Source: Candidatus Bathyarchaeota archaeon (GTDB lineage Archaea > Thermoproteota > Bathyarchaeia > Bathyarchaeales > Bathycorpusculaceae). From it: DNA of 64,000 nucleotides. The notes under the pieces are model-generated. The model made no database searches and was not told where the DNA came from. It was given only the letters and a program-made list of their open reading frames with translations. Shown here one piece after another: positions 7,950 to 15,834 of the stretch. A program made the position numbers and the translations under genes. How positions within the stretch are numbered: the stretch's first letter is position 1; every line of letters begins with the position of its first letter. The stretch is from assembly GCA_026014585.1 (NCBI GenBank), contig JAOZIA010000013.1:1-64000 (forward strand), written 5' to 3'.

Positions 7950-8744
7950 ATGGAATGGGGTATGAAAAACCGATTAAGCAGGCTTATCCAGAAAGATGGA
8001 AAAGCATTATTTTTACCAATTGACCACGGATACTTCCAAGGACCAACACACTGCCTTGAACATCCCGCAGAAACAATCAAAAATATTTACCAATACGCAG
8101 ACGGCATCATGCTCACACGTGGCGTCCTGCGAAACTGCATCGACCCAGCAATCGAAAAACCCATCATCATGAGAGTTAGCGGAGCAGTCTCCGTCGTAGG
8201 CGAAGACCTAGCCAACGAAAGCATCGTTACATCCATCCAAGAAATAATCAGGCTAAACGCCTCCGCGGTTTCCATGTCCGTTTTCGTGGGCAGCAAATAC
8301 GAAAACAAAAGCCTAAGCAACCTATCAAAACTCGTTGATGAATGCGAGGACTATGGCATTCCAGTTATGGCAGTAAACGCGGTAGGCAAAGAACTGGAGA
8401 AGCGTGAGGCAAGGTATTTGGCGTTGGCTGCAAGGATTTCTGCTGAAATTGGCGCCCGCGTGGTTAAGACTTATTATTGTGAGAACTTCCGCAAGGTTGT
8501 TGATGGTTGTCCCGTGCCCGTTGTGATTGCTGGTGGACCACGAACGGAAACCCAAAAGGAAGTTTTCGATTTTGTCTATGATGGGATGCAGGCTGGCGCT
8601 ATCGGCGTGAATTTGGGCAGAAACATTTGGCAAACAGAGAATCCAGTGGCGGCAATTCGGGCTATTCGCAGTATAATTCATGACAACTACACCGCACAGG
8701 AAGCAGACGACCTCTACAATCAAGTTATAGCAGGCAAAGCCTAA
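7950..8744 (+). CDS. class I aldolase of the DhnA/FbaB-LsrF family
   Basis: 264 residues forming one TIM barrel. Diagnostic pieces are LPIDHGYFQG (about 22-31), the Schiff-base lysine in ARVVKTYY (Lys173), and the phosphate-binding end VVIAGGPRTE and AIGVNLGRNIWQ. The tail (PVAAIRAIRSIIHDNY) resembles LsrF-type thiolases/aldolases. In archaea this family includes fructose-bisphosphate aldolase and the 2-amino-3,7-dideoxyheptulosonate synthase that opens the alternative shikimate route; the substrate cannot be fixed here. ATG at 7950 follows cgagg; ATG 7962 is an alternative. The dehydrogenase 20 nt downstream suggests a sugar-phosphate or polyol route. Confidence 0.75.
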   Translation: MEWGMKNRLSRLIQKDGKALFLPIDHGYFQGPTHCLEHPAETIKNIYQYADGIMLTRGVLRNCIDPAIEKPIIMRVSGAVSVVGEDLANESIVTSIQEIIRLNASAVSMSVFVGSKYENKSLSNLSKLVDECEDYGIPVMAVNAVGKELEKREARYLALAARISAEIGARVVKTYYCENFRKVVDGCPVPVVIAGGPRTETQKEVFDFVYDGMQAGAIGVNLGRNIWQTENPVAAIRAIRSIIHDNYTAQEADDLYNQVIAGKA

Positions 8745-8764
8745 CCCTTTTTTGGTGAACCCTC

Positions 8765-9796
8765 ATGCAGGTCGCCGTCTACTACAACAATCATGACGTC
8801 CGAATCGAAGAATTATCCAAACCCACAATCACTGATGAAGAAGTTCTGCTGAAAGTGATGGCAAGCGGAATCTGCGGAAGCGACGTTATCGAGTGGTACC
8901 GCGTTCCCAAAGCCCCGCGTGTGCTGGGGCATGAAGCAACCGGCGTCATCGAAGATGTAGGTGCAAACGTTAGGGGCGTAAAAGTGGGTGACCGCGTGTT
9001 TGTTTCGCATCATGTTCCCTGCAATGCTTGTCGACACTGCGACCGTGGACACCACACCGCATGTCAAACCCTGCACACAACCAACTATTACCCCGGCGGC
9101 TTTAGCCAATACATCAAAGTCCCCAAAATCAACGTGGACTTTGGCATCTACAAGCTACCTGACCAGATGAGTTTTGAAGAAGGCACCTTCATAGAGCCAT
9201 TGGCGTGCGTTGCGCGTGGGCAACGTTTGGCAAAACTGCAAAAGTCCGATTCTGTGCTAATAATCGGTAGCGGGATTTCAGGGATTTTGCATGTTCAGCT
9301 TGCCAAATTTAAGGGCGTCAAAAAGGTGGTTGTCGCAGACATTAACCCGTACCGCATGGAACTTGCCAAGAAATTCGGCGCTGACGATGCAATCAACGCC
9401 AAAGAGAACCTGCCTGAGAAACTCAAAGACACCAATGAGGGACGCTTGGCGGATGTAGTGATTGTCTGCACTGGAGCAACCTCTGCTGCTTTGGCGGCGC
9501 TTGATTGCGTGGAGCCTGGTGGAACAATTTTGTTCTTTGCCGTACCTGACCCAACCGTGAAGCTGCCTGTCCCGATTAATCAGTTCTGGCGAAACGAAAT
9601 CACCATGCAAACCAGCTACGGCGCGGCACCTGTGGATTTAGAGGAATCCTTGGCGGTGCTTGCAACGGGACGCCTAAACATCAAAGACATGATAACACAC
9701 AGGCTCAGCTTGCAGGATGCACAGGAAGGCTTCCGATTGATGGCGGAAGCAGGCACCAGCCTCAAAGTCATCTTGCTGCCAAACAGCAATCCCTAA
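8765..9796 (+). CDS. zinc-dependent medium-chain alcohol/polyol dehydrogenase
   Basis: 343 residues, normal for the MDR family. Catalytic zinc ligands are Cys37 (SGICGSD) and the GHE at 55-57; the structural zinc site is Cys86, Cys89, Cys92 and Cys100. The NAD(P)-binding segment is IIGSGISGILHV. Closest in pattern to sorbitol, threonine or galactitol-phosphate dehydrogenases, but substrate is uncertain. It follows the aldolase by 20 nt and precedes the nitroreductase by 24 nt, so the three may form one transcript. Confidence 0.85.
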   Translation: MQVAVYYNNHDVRIEELSKPTITDEEVLLKVMASGICGSDVIEWYRVPKAPRVLGHEATGVIEDVGANVRGVKVGDRVFVSHHVPCNACRHCDRGHHTACQTLHTTNYYPGGFSQYIKVPKINVDFGIYKLPDQMSFEEGTFIEPLACVARGQRLAKLQKSDSVLIIGSGISGILHVQLAKFKGVKKVVVADINPYRMELAKKFGADDAINAKENLPEKLKDTNEGRLADVVIVCTGATSAALAALDCVEPGGTILFFAVPDPTVKLPVPINQFWRNEITMQTSYGAAPVDLEESLAVLATGRLNIKDMITHRLSLQDAQEGFRLMAEAGTSLKVILLPNSNP

Positions 9797-9820
9797 AAAC
9801 CAAAACCCCAATTTTATTTT

Positions 9821-10438
9821 ATGCCAAACACAACAGATGCCATACGTAAACGCCGCAGCATCAGAAAATTCTCACCTCGACCCGTCCCCAGAAAGCTGGT
9901 TTTGGAAGTTTTGGAAGTAGCAGGTTGGGCTCCTTCAGCACATAATGTTCAGCCATGGCGATTTATAATTTTGGAAGATTTGAAGGCGCGGCGGGAATTA
10001 GCAGAGGCAATGGCTAATGCACGAGCAACTGACTTGGCTAAGGATGGCATAAAAATCTCCGAAGTCGACTACAAAGCGTCCACGCAACGATTCGCCGACG
10101 CCCCCGTCCTGATTCTGGCGTGTCTCTCCATGGAAGACATGAAAAAATTTGCGGACCCAACGCGGCAGGGTTTTGAGAGGGATTTAGCTGTGCAAAGCTT
10201 GGGCGCGGCAGTGCAGAGCCTGTTTTTGGCTGCTTATCAGAAGGGTTTGGGCGGTTGTTGGTATTGTGCCCCGATTTTCTGCAAAGACACCGTTAGGCAA
10301 GCCCTAAAAATTCCTGAAAATGTAGAGCCAGCAGCGTTAATAACTCTGGGTTATCGCGCCGATGAGCCGCCAGTACCAAGCAGAAAACCAGTTGAAAAAT
10401 ACTGTTTTCTGGATTGCTGGGGAGAAAAACTGAGGTAA
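9821..10438 (+). CDS. nitroreductase family oxidoreductase
   Basis: 205 residues, full length. The FMN-binding arginine motif is at the start (IRKRRSIRKFSPRPVP), followed by AGWAPSAHNVQPWRF and the C-terminal half QKGLGGCWYCAP and ALITLGYRADEPP. The family uses FMN and NAD(P)H to reduce varied acceptors. It is the intact counterpart of the interrupted gene at 6059-6670, although the two differ enough to be separate subfamilies. Confidence 0.85.
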   Translation: MPNTTDAIRKRRSIRKFSPRPVPRKLVLEVLEVAGWAPSAHNVQPWRFIILEDLKARRELAEAMANARATDLAKDGIKISEVDYKASTQRFADAPVLILACLSMEDMKKFADPTRQGFERDLAVQSLGAAVQSLFLAAYQKGLGGCWYCAPIFCKDTVRQALKIPENVEPAALITLGYRADEPPVPSRKPVEKYCFLDCWGEKLR

Positions 10439-10520
10439 GTGAATTAATAATTGTTAGTCAAATTTGCTACACATCTTTGCCTTTATAGTCAAAGCGTGTA
10501 ATCCATTTAATCGATGAAGT

Positions 10521-11588
10521 ATGCTCAAATCAATTAAATTATCAATGTGTTTTGTAGCCCTCATGTTGTTTATTATAGTTGTGAACACTGAGAGTGCATA
10601 TGCAAATAATCTACCAACAGCGGTTTTGCCTTCTCAAGAGCACACCTGCAACGAAGGCGACTATCTTAGCATCCAATTAAACGGAAGCGGTTCATATGAT
10701 CCAGAAGGAAACTCGTTGCATTACCGATGGGACATTGGAAACACAGGCGTATGGACGCCATGGTCTACCTCAGCCGTCACAAGCATAACAAGGCAATTTC
10801 TCGTTAACACAACAATAGAGGTAAAACTTAAAGTTACAGATGGCTTACTTGAAAGCACAACCACTGCAACGGTAAGTGTCACCGTTAATAATCTGCCACC
10901 CACCGTAAATGCTGGTCCAGATATTCAAGCCTACCCTAACATACCCGTTGAGTTTAAAGGAAATTACTCAGACCCAGGCAATGACGTTACCGAAGTAACA
11001 TGGGATTTTGGTGATGGAACAACAGCGACAGGAACACTACTACCTACACACATCTATACCGCAACTGGAGATTACACTGTTTCCTTAATAGTAACAGACG
11101 CTCAAGGTGCCACGGCAACAGACCAGTTACTTGTACAAGTTCAAACGCGACCATCATCTGAAGTATGCGATGCATCAGGAAACCCAAAAAGCGTATTCTG
11201 GGAAAACGAACAAGTTTATGTTAAAGGAATAGACTTACCACCAAACACGGACATACCTGTTTACGTAGTGAGTCATACCACTTGGAGCGATGGATTGCCT
11301 TTATCATCGTTAACTTGGCAGTCAGGCGCTTTGGTGTATACAGATTCTTCGGGTGCGATAGTACCAACTATGATTTGGGAGCCGCGTTTGTTAAGTGGGT
11401 ACTATGATGTTTTCATTGATGTAAATTCCAACTCGGTTTACGATGAAGGAACAGATAAACTGATTAATTTTCAACTTGATGAATCCTACGGGTTTTTTGT
11501 TACCCCTGAAACACCTTTTGGAGCACTGGCGCCTTTCCTTGCAGGCATCGCCGCATTTGGCATATTTAAACTAAAAAAACAAGAATAA
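10521..11588 (+). CDS. surface protein with two PKD domains and C-terminal anchor
   Basis: 355 residues. Signal-like N-terminus (CFVALMLFIIVVNTESAYA), then two PKD domains: a divergent one (LNGSGSYDPEGNSLHYRWD) and a canonical one (VTWDFGDGTTATG, HIYTATGDYTVSLIVTDAQG). A further beta region follows, ending in a short Pro motif, a hydrophobic helix and basic tail (TPETPFGALAPFLAGIAAF, then KLKKQE). PKD domains mediate surface protein or polysaccharide contacts. The ending resembles archaeal sorting or anchor signals, but no archaeosortase gene is in view. Confidence 0.8.
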   Translation: MLKSIKLSMCFVALMLFIIVVNTESAYANNLPTAVLPSQEHTCNEGDYLSIQLNGSGSYDPEGNSLHYRWDIGNTGVWTPWSTSAVTSITRQFLVNTTIEVKLKVTDGLLESTTTATVSVTVNNLPPTVNAGPDIQAYPNIPVEFKGNYSDPGNDVTEVTWDFGDGTTATGTLLPTHIYTATGDYTVSLIVTDAQGATATDQLLVQVQTRPSSEVCDASGNPKSVFWENEQVYVKGIDLPPNTDIPVYVVSHTTWSDGLPLSSLTWQSGALVYTDSSGAIVPTMIWEPRLLSGYYDVFIDVNSNSVYDEGTDKLINFQLDESYGFFVTPETPFGALAPFLAGIAAFGIFKLKKQE

Positions 11589-11630
11589 ATCCTCCAATAC
11601 ACCTTTTTCTTTTTTTAAGAAAAAACAGTG

Positions 11631-12020
11631 TTAAGCTTTTTTGTCTGGGATGAAATCCATTGAGATAGAATTTACGCAGTGCCGAGTATCTTTTGAGGTG
11701 AAGCCTTCACCAGTAAAGACATGCCCAAGATGTGCTCCGCAGTTAGCACATTGAATTTCAGTTCGCACCCCGTCGGCGTCAGGCAGACGTTTTACTGCTC
11801 CAGGGATTTCGTCCTCAAAGCTTGGCCATCCACAACCTGATTCGAACTTGCTCTCGGAACGGTAGAGTTTTGCGCCGCAACGTTTGCAAACGTAGGTGCC
11901 TTTGTCCCAAAACGCGTAGTATTTGCCTGTGAATGGGGTTTCGGTTGCCTTGCTTTCTATGACGCTTTTCTCTTGGGAAGTTAATTGTTTGTGAACTGGG
12001 TGTTTTTGAGAAGTCGACAT
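11631..12020 (-). CDS. msrB: peptide methionine-R-sulfoxide reductase
   Basis: 129 residues from ATG 12020; an upstream in-frame ATG at 12053 adds 11 residues without family similarity. All marks of MsrB are present: two CxxC zinc pairs (CKRCGAKLY and CANCGAHLGHVF), the GCGWPSF loop and the catalytic cysteine in RHCVNSISMDF. The enzyme repairs R-methionine sulfoxide in proteins, using thioredoxin-type reductants. A stand-alone oxidative-repair gene in an otherwise anaerobic gene set. Confidence 0.93.
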   Translation of the reverse strand: MSTSQKHPVHKQLTSQEKSVIESKATETPFTGKYYAFWDKGTYVCKRCGAKLYRSESKFESGCGWPSFEDEIPGAVKRLPDADGVRTEIQCANCGAHLGHVFTGEGFTSKDTRHCVNSISMDFIPDKKA

Positions 12021-12081
12021 AAAAACCACATTGTTAATTATGTCTGGCTGCACAAAAAGACTTTGGTTACCGCAACTGTTT

Positions 12082-12321
12082 TTACTGTTTTTTGTAGACT
12101 ATTAGTAACTCTTCAAGTTTTGTTGTTTCCAGCTTGTTTTTGTGAGCAATTTTTTGGACGCAGTCTTCGAGTATTTGGTTGTTTTGGCTGTCGATTTGGA
12201 TTTGTATGCCTTCAGAGAGACCGTTGGTGGGTTTTAGCATAAGCGTTATAGATTTTCCATGCAGACAAGGACATTTTTCAACAATCTGCTTGATTATTTC
12301 TACTGCTTTTTCTCGTTCCAA
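12082..12321 (-). CDS. small cytoplasmic protein (79 aa), divergent partner of 12464 gene
   Basis: TTG start at 12321. The predicted fold is helix (KAVEIIKQIVEK), strand (SITLMLKPTNG), strand (GIQIQIDS), helix, final strand (LEELLIVYKK). Length and strand order match the divergent 79-residue product encoded from 12464, suggesting ancient paralogues. No named family. One CPC motif. Confidence 0.5.
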   Translation of the reverse strand: MEREKAVEIIKQIVEKCPCLHGKSITLMLKPTNGLSEGIQIQIDSQNNQILEDCVQKIAHKNKLETTKLEELLIVYKKQ

Positions 12322-12463
12322 TTTTTACCAGCAATCAAAAAATTTAAAATTTAATATTTATAGCTCATTCCCAAATTCGACATATCAACCAAACCAGTTT
12401 TCACACCCAAATTCGAACAAAAGAGACTTTTATCTGAAACACCTTTAAAGAACCAGAAAGGTA

Positions 12464-12703
12464 GTGCGGTTGAAGAGGCAAAAAACACTGGCTTTGTTAC
12501 GGGAAATCTTAGAAGTAACAAACCAAGTTGACGTTGAAGCCATCACCTTACTAAAAGACAACAATGGGGATTATGCCCTAAAAATTAATTGTTTTGTGGA
12601 TGACACAGTATTGAAGCTTATTCAGCCCATACTCAAAAGAAACAACTTAACCCTCAAACACAACTGCCATTTTATCATTATATCTTCAACCAAAAACGAA
12701 TAA
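12464..12703 (+). CDS. small cytoplasmic protein (79 aa), divergent partner of 12082 gene
   Basis: GTG start at 12464 with aaaggt just upstream; a TTG at 12470 is also possible. Fold pattern: helix (TLALLREILEV), strand (VEAITLLKDNNG), strand (YALKINCFVD), helix (VLKLIQPILKRNNL), strand (CHFIIISS). Unknown function. Followed about 70 nt later by a PRC-barrel-like gene. Confidence 0.5.
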   Translation: MRLKRQKTLALLREILEVTNQVDVEAITLLKDNNGDYALKINCFVDDTVLKLIQPILKRNNLTLKHNCHFIIISSTKNE

Positions 12704-12773
12704 AACCCTTAAAGGAGTGGAGTTCTGAAAACAGATATAAGACTGCCGCGGCTTTTTCTATTTGGGGTTTTTT

Positions 12774-13055
12774 ATGGTTGAAATTACACGTTTGTTTTGG
12801 AAAAGAGTCTACTCTTCTGATGGAGTTTTACTTGGAGAAGTCAACAGCGCAGACCTTGATGAGGCAACATGGCAAGTCAAAAGCTTTTTTGTGGTTTTAA
12901 CAGACGAATCCATTGAAAAATTTGGTTTCCGTCGCCCTTTTCTGGGTAAAGTAATTGTGTGCCTACCGGTAGCCACCATTGATGCATTCAAAGAGCACTT
13001 GATGCTAAAAGTTCCCTTCAAAGAACTAATGACCCTAAAAGAATGCAAAGAATAA
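12774..13055 (+). CDS. PRC-barrel-like small protein
   Basis: 93 residues from ATG 12774; a TTG at 12762 would add four residues. The segment WKRVYSSDGVLLGEVNSADLD followed by WQVKSFFVVLTD is the usual PRC-barrel pattern (strand, Gly-x-x-hydrophobic-Gly turn, strand), and GKVIVCLPVATIDAF fits the rest of the barrel. Archaeal PRC-barrel proteins include RNA-processing and division-linked adaptors; which applies here is unknown. Confidence 0.6.
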   Translation: MVEITRLFWKRVYSSDGVLLGEVNSADLDEATWQVKSFFVVLTDESIEKFGFRRPFLGKVIVCLPVATIDAFKEHLMLKVPFKELMTLKECKE

Positions 13056-13127
13056 ACAGTTACTATCCACCGCAGGGACGAAAAGAAAAAAGGTTTAGAA
13101 AATCCAAATTACACTTCACAAACCAAC

Positions 13128-13176
13128 CTATTTGGAGCCTATTAGAAAGTCTATGCAGAAACCATAGAGGGCTCTA
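13128..13176 (+). repeat. dispersed 49-bp intergenic repeat, copy B
   Basis: Perfect CTATTTGGAGCCTATTAG at its start, then 8 bases, TGCAGAAAC, one base, ATAGAGGG. It diverges in its last bases (CTCTA). It lies between the convergent ends of the PRC-barrel gene and cbiH. Confidence 0.85.
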
Positions 13177-13261
13177 CAAAGCTCTGAAAGGAGAGGGCTG
13201 TATTGGCGCGTTTTCTACCCAAAAATTAGTGCAACAAAAAAGGACAGTGTGTGAGGTACCG

Positions 13262-13987
13262 CTAGATGTCGTAGCCTCTTGCAGTAACCATTTTGCCCTC
13301 AACAACCCGCGTCATCGAGTTGCCCACGACAATCGTGGTTACCATGTCAATTTCGCAGTTGAGCAGGTCCTTGAGTGTGGTTATGGTAGCTTTTTCGCCT
13401 TCACGTCCCGCCTGCCTGACGATGCCGACGGGTGTGTCAGGGTTGATGTGTTTGAGCATTATCTCATACGCCTTCATCAACGGCTCGATGCGTCCTTGAC
13501 TTTGCGGGTTATAGAGCACAATTGAGAAGTCCGCAGATGATGCAGCTTCGAGACGTTTTTCAATTTTTTCCCAAGGAGTCAACAAATCGCTTAAGCTGAT
13601 AACGGCAAAATCGCTGATTAGGGGTGCCCCCAAAATGGCTGATGCTGCTGTTGCTGCGGTAACACCTGGCACAATTTCAACTGGCACCTTAATTTTTTCT
13701 TGTGCAGCAACCTCTAAAACGATGCCTGCCATGCCATACACGCCTGGGTCTCCACTGCTAACCATCACAACTGCTTTGCATTCTTGGGCTTTGTCTACGG
13801 CGATTTTGGCGCGTTCTACTTCTTTGCCCATTGTACCAGAATAAACTTCTGCGTTTTTGCTTATGATACCCTGTATTAGTTTGATGTATGTACCGTAGCC
13901 CACGACGACATCAGCGGTTTCTATTGCATTTTTTGCTTTAGGTGTCAAGTGTTCGGCGCTGCCTGGTCCGATGCCGACAACGCTTAT
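13262..13987 (-). CDS. cbiH: cobalt-precorrin-3B C17-methyltransferase, probable AUA start
   Basis: SAM-dependent ring-contraction methyltransferase of the anaerobic corrin pathway. Motifs: SSGDPGVYGMAG, VEIVPGVTAATAAS, LSDLLTPWEKIEKR, SIVLYNPQSQGR. The first canonical start (TTG 13948) would remove the essential SAM loop, yet the frame continues upstream as SVVGIGPGSAEHL, exactly what the family requires. No ATG, GTG or TTG precedes that loop; an ATA at 13987 overlaps the cbiG stop (ATAA), in the place where ATGA would normally couple the two genes, and agagg lies 4 nt upstream. AUA initiation, or a base error, is therefore inferred. Last gene of the leftward hemA-cbi run. Confidence 0.85.
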   Translation of the reverse strand: MSVVGIGPGSAEHLTPKAKNAIETADVVVGYGTYIKLIQGIISKNAEVYSGTMGKEVERAKIAVDKAQECKAVVMVSSGDPGVYGMAGIVLEVAAQEKIKVPVEIVPGVTAATAASAILGAPLISDFAVISLSDLLTPWEKIEKRLEAASSADFSIVLYNPQSQGRIEPLMKAYEIMLKHINPDTPVGIVRQAGREGEKATITTLKDLLNCEIDMVTTIVVGNSMTRVVEGKMVTARGYDI

Positions 13988-15069
13988 TCTGCCTCTGCTA
14001 ATGCTACAGTCACCCCGTTCTGTTTGGTTTTTTTGAGAATCAACTTGGAATTGTTTCCTGCTGCTAGTAATGCTGCTCGTTCACAAACTCCTCCTACACC
14101 AATCTTTTCCATAACCATTTTTGAATCAGGTGAAAGCTCACCCGAACTAACATTGCTCAGTTGCTCTGCACTGAAAAACTGCAAAGGCAACCCCATATCC
14201 GCAAACGCTTCAACCAGTGGTTTTGAGTCCTTTTTTATGTCAACCGTTGCTGCGCCATTAATGCGGGACAGGGGCAAATTTGCTGTGGCTAAGGCAGCTT
14301 TTACTGTTTTTATGATGCGTTCTTTGCTGATTACTTTTCTTGCGCCTACGCCTACAACGATTTTTTTAGGTTTCAGAATCGTAAAGGGCTTAACAAACTT
14401 GGCAATCGAGAGCGGTTTTTGGGCAACGATTATGCCTGCATCGTAAGCGCTAATGATTTCCATGGCTTGTGCTCCATTCTTTGCCTTTTTTACTTCAAAG
14501 CAACCCACGTTCTCCAGCGGAACCTTCACATCACCAACCAGCACCAAAACCAAACTGTCACCATTAACAATCGCCGTATTCACAGCAACTAAACTCTCAG
14601 GATTCTTTATAGAAAAATGCATAATCCTTGCAAGTTCATCAACACTCAATTTCCCAGAAACCTCAGTTGCTGTAGTAATCACTGCTTCTGCGCCGATGCC
14701 ACCTGCGATAATTTTGGTTAACTCATTAGCGCCACCAAAATGCCCCGAGAGCAGACTTATCACAAATTTTCCAGTCGTATCTACACCAACAACTGCGGGG
14801 TCAGAAAGTTTGCTCTCCAACATTGGGGCGATACTGCGGATGATTATACCTGTTGCCATAACCCCAACCAGCGCGTCCACGGTGTTGTAAGTGTCCCTGA
14901 TAAAAGCGGATACGGGTTCTTGGATGACCGTGACTCCTTTTTGACTGTATTTTTTAGGAGCATAAACAATGGTGGATATGCCCCGCTGCTGTAGTGTATC
15001 TTTGATTTGTTGTGCGGTTTCTACACCGCGTCGTGTAATTGCAACAACTGCGACTCCATTAGCATACAT
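13984..15069 (-). CDS. cbiG: cobalt-precorrin-5A hydrolase
   Basis: 361 residues. Shows the three-part CbiG pattern: N-terminal region (VAVVAITRRGVETA), middle with LVGVMATGIIIRSIAP and VISLLSGHFGGANEL, and C-terminal domain with VGVGARKVISKERI and FFSAEQLSNVS. CbiG opens the delta-lactone and releases acetaldehyde after CbiF acts. It begins directly after the cbiF stop and its own stop overlaps the unusual cbiH start. Confidence 0.93.
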   Translation of the reverse strand: MYANGVAVVAITRRGVETAQQIKDTLQQRGISTIVYAPKKYSQKGVTVIQEPVSAFIRDTYNTVDALVGVMATGIIIRSIAPMLESKLSDPAVVGVDTTGKFVISLLSGHFGGANELTKIIAGGIGAEAVITTATEVSGKLSVDELARIMHFSIKNPESLVAVNTAIVNGDSLVLVLVGDVKVPLENVGCFEVKKAKNGAQAMEIISAYDAGIIVAQKPLSIAKFVKPFTILKPKKIVVGVGARKVISKERIIKTVKAALATANLPLSRINGAATVDIKKDSKPLVEAFADMGLPLQFFSAEQLSNVSSGELSPDSKMVMEKIGVGGVCERAALLAAGNNSKLILKKTKQNGVTVALAEAE

Positions 15070-15834
15070 TCAAGTTTCGCCTTTCCTAAATCCAGTAGTG
15101 AACTTAGGGTCATAAAGCTTAGATAAATCGTACGCTTGCGGATCCAAAACCCGACCAACAAAAATCAAAGCAGTCTCCGTAATCCCCTCAGCCCGCACCT
15201 TTTCCACAATATCTGCTATGGTACCTTTCACGATTTTCTGCTCAGGCCACGTTGCCTTATACACAACCTGCACAGGAGTATCTTTGGGGTAACCGCCAGC
15301 ATGCAAATCCTCCATCACACGCGCAATATGCGGAGTGCCAAGGAAAATAACCATGGTTGCTTGGTGCACGGCGAGTTTTTGGATGCTTTCTGCCTCGGGA
15401 ACAGGTGTTCTGCCTGCAGGTCGCGTGATTATGACGGTTTGGCTGATGTTTGGCAGGGTTAATTCACGGTTAAGCGCAGCTGCACCACCCAAGAGGCAGG
15501 TGATGCCTGGAATTCTGAAGTACTCTATGCCTTCTTTGTCCAGTGCTGTCATGACTTCTTGGATTGCACCATAAAAGCTTGGGTCACCATCATGGAGCCG
15601 CACGACCAGTTTGTCTGCTTTAACGCCTGCAATCATTACTTTAAGCATCTCTGGCAAACTCATCTTTGCACTATCATAGAGTTCCGCATCCTTTTTGCAG
15701 TACTTGAGGTATTCAGGGTTAAGAAGACTGCCTGCGTACACGACAATGTCGGCTTGTTCAAGGTATCTTTTGCCTTTGAGTGTGATAAGCTCGGGGTCAC
15801 CTGAGCCTGCACCAATGATAATTACTTTATTCAT
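15070..15834 (-). CDS. cbiF: cobalt-precorrin-4 C11-methyltransferase
   Basis: 254 residues. SAM-binding start IIIGAGSGDPELITLKG, followed by VVYAGSLLNPEYLKYC, RLHDGDPSFYGAIQE, FRIPGITCLLGGAAALN and TVIITRPAGRTPVPE, all diagnostic of CbiF/CobM. It acts after CbiH and before CbiG. Its ATG overlaps the cbiL stop by 4 nt. Confidence 0.95.
   Translation of the reverse strand: MNKVIIIGAGSGDPELITLKGKRYLEQADIVVYAGSLLNPEYLKYCKKDAELYDSAKMSLPEMLKVMIAGVKADKLVVRLHDGDPSFYGAIQEVMTALDKEGIEYFRIPGITCLLGGAAALNRELTLPNISQTVIITRPAGRTPVPEAESIQKLAVHQATMVIFLGTPHIARVMEDLHAGGYPKDTPVQVVYKATWPEQKIVKGTIADIVEKVRAEGITETALIFVGRVLDPQAYDLSKLYDPKFTTGFRKGET

Noticed and set aside
8325-8723. 132-codon minus-strand frame opposite the aldolase
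   Set aside because: It mirrors codon structure of the aldolase gene and shows no domain.
13043-13525. 160-codon plus-strand frame after the PRC-barrel gene
   Set aside because: Its main part is antisense to cbiH, its composition is unlike a folded protein, and it runs straight through repeat copy B.
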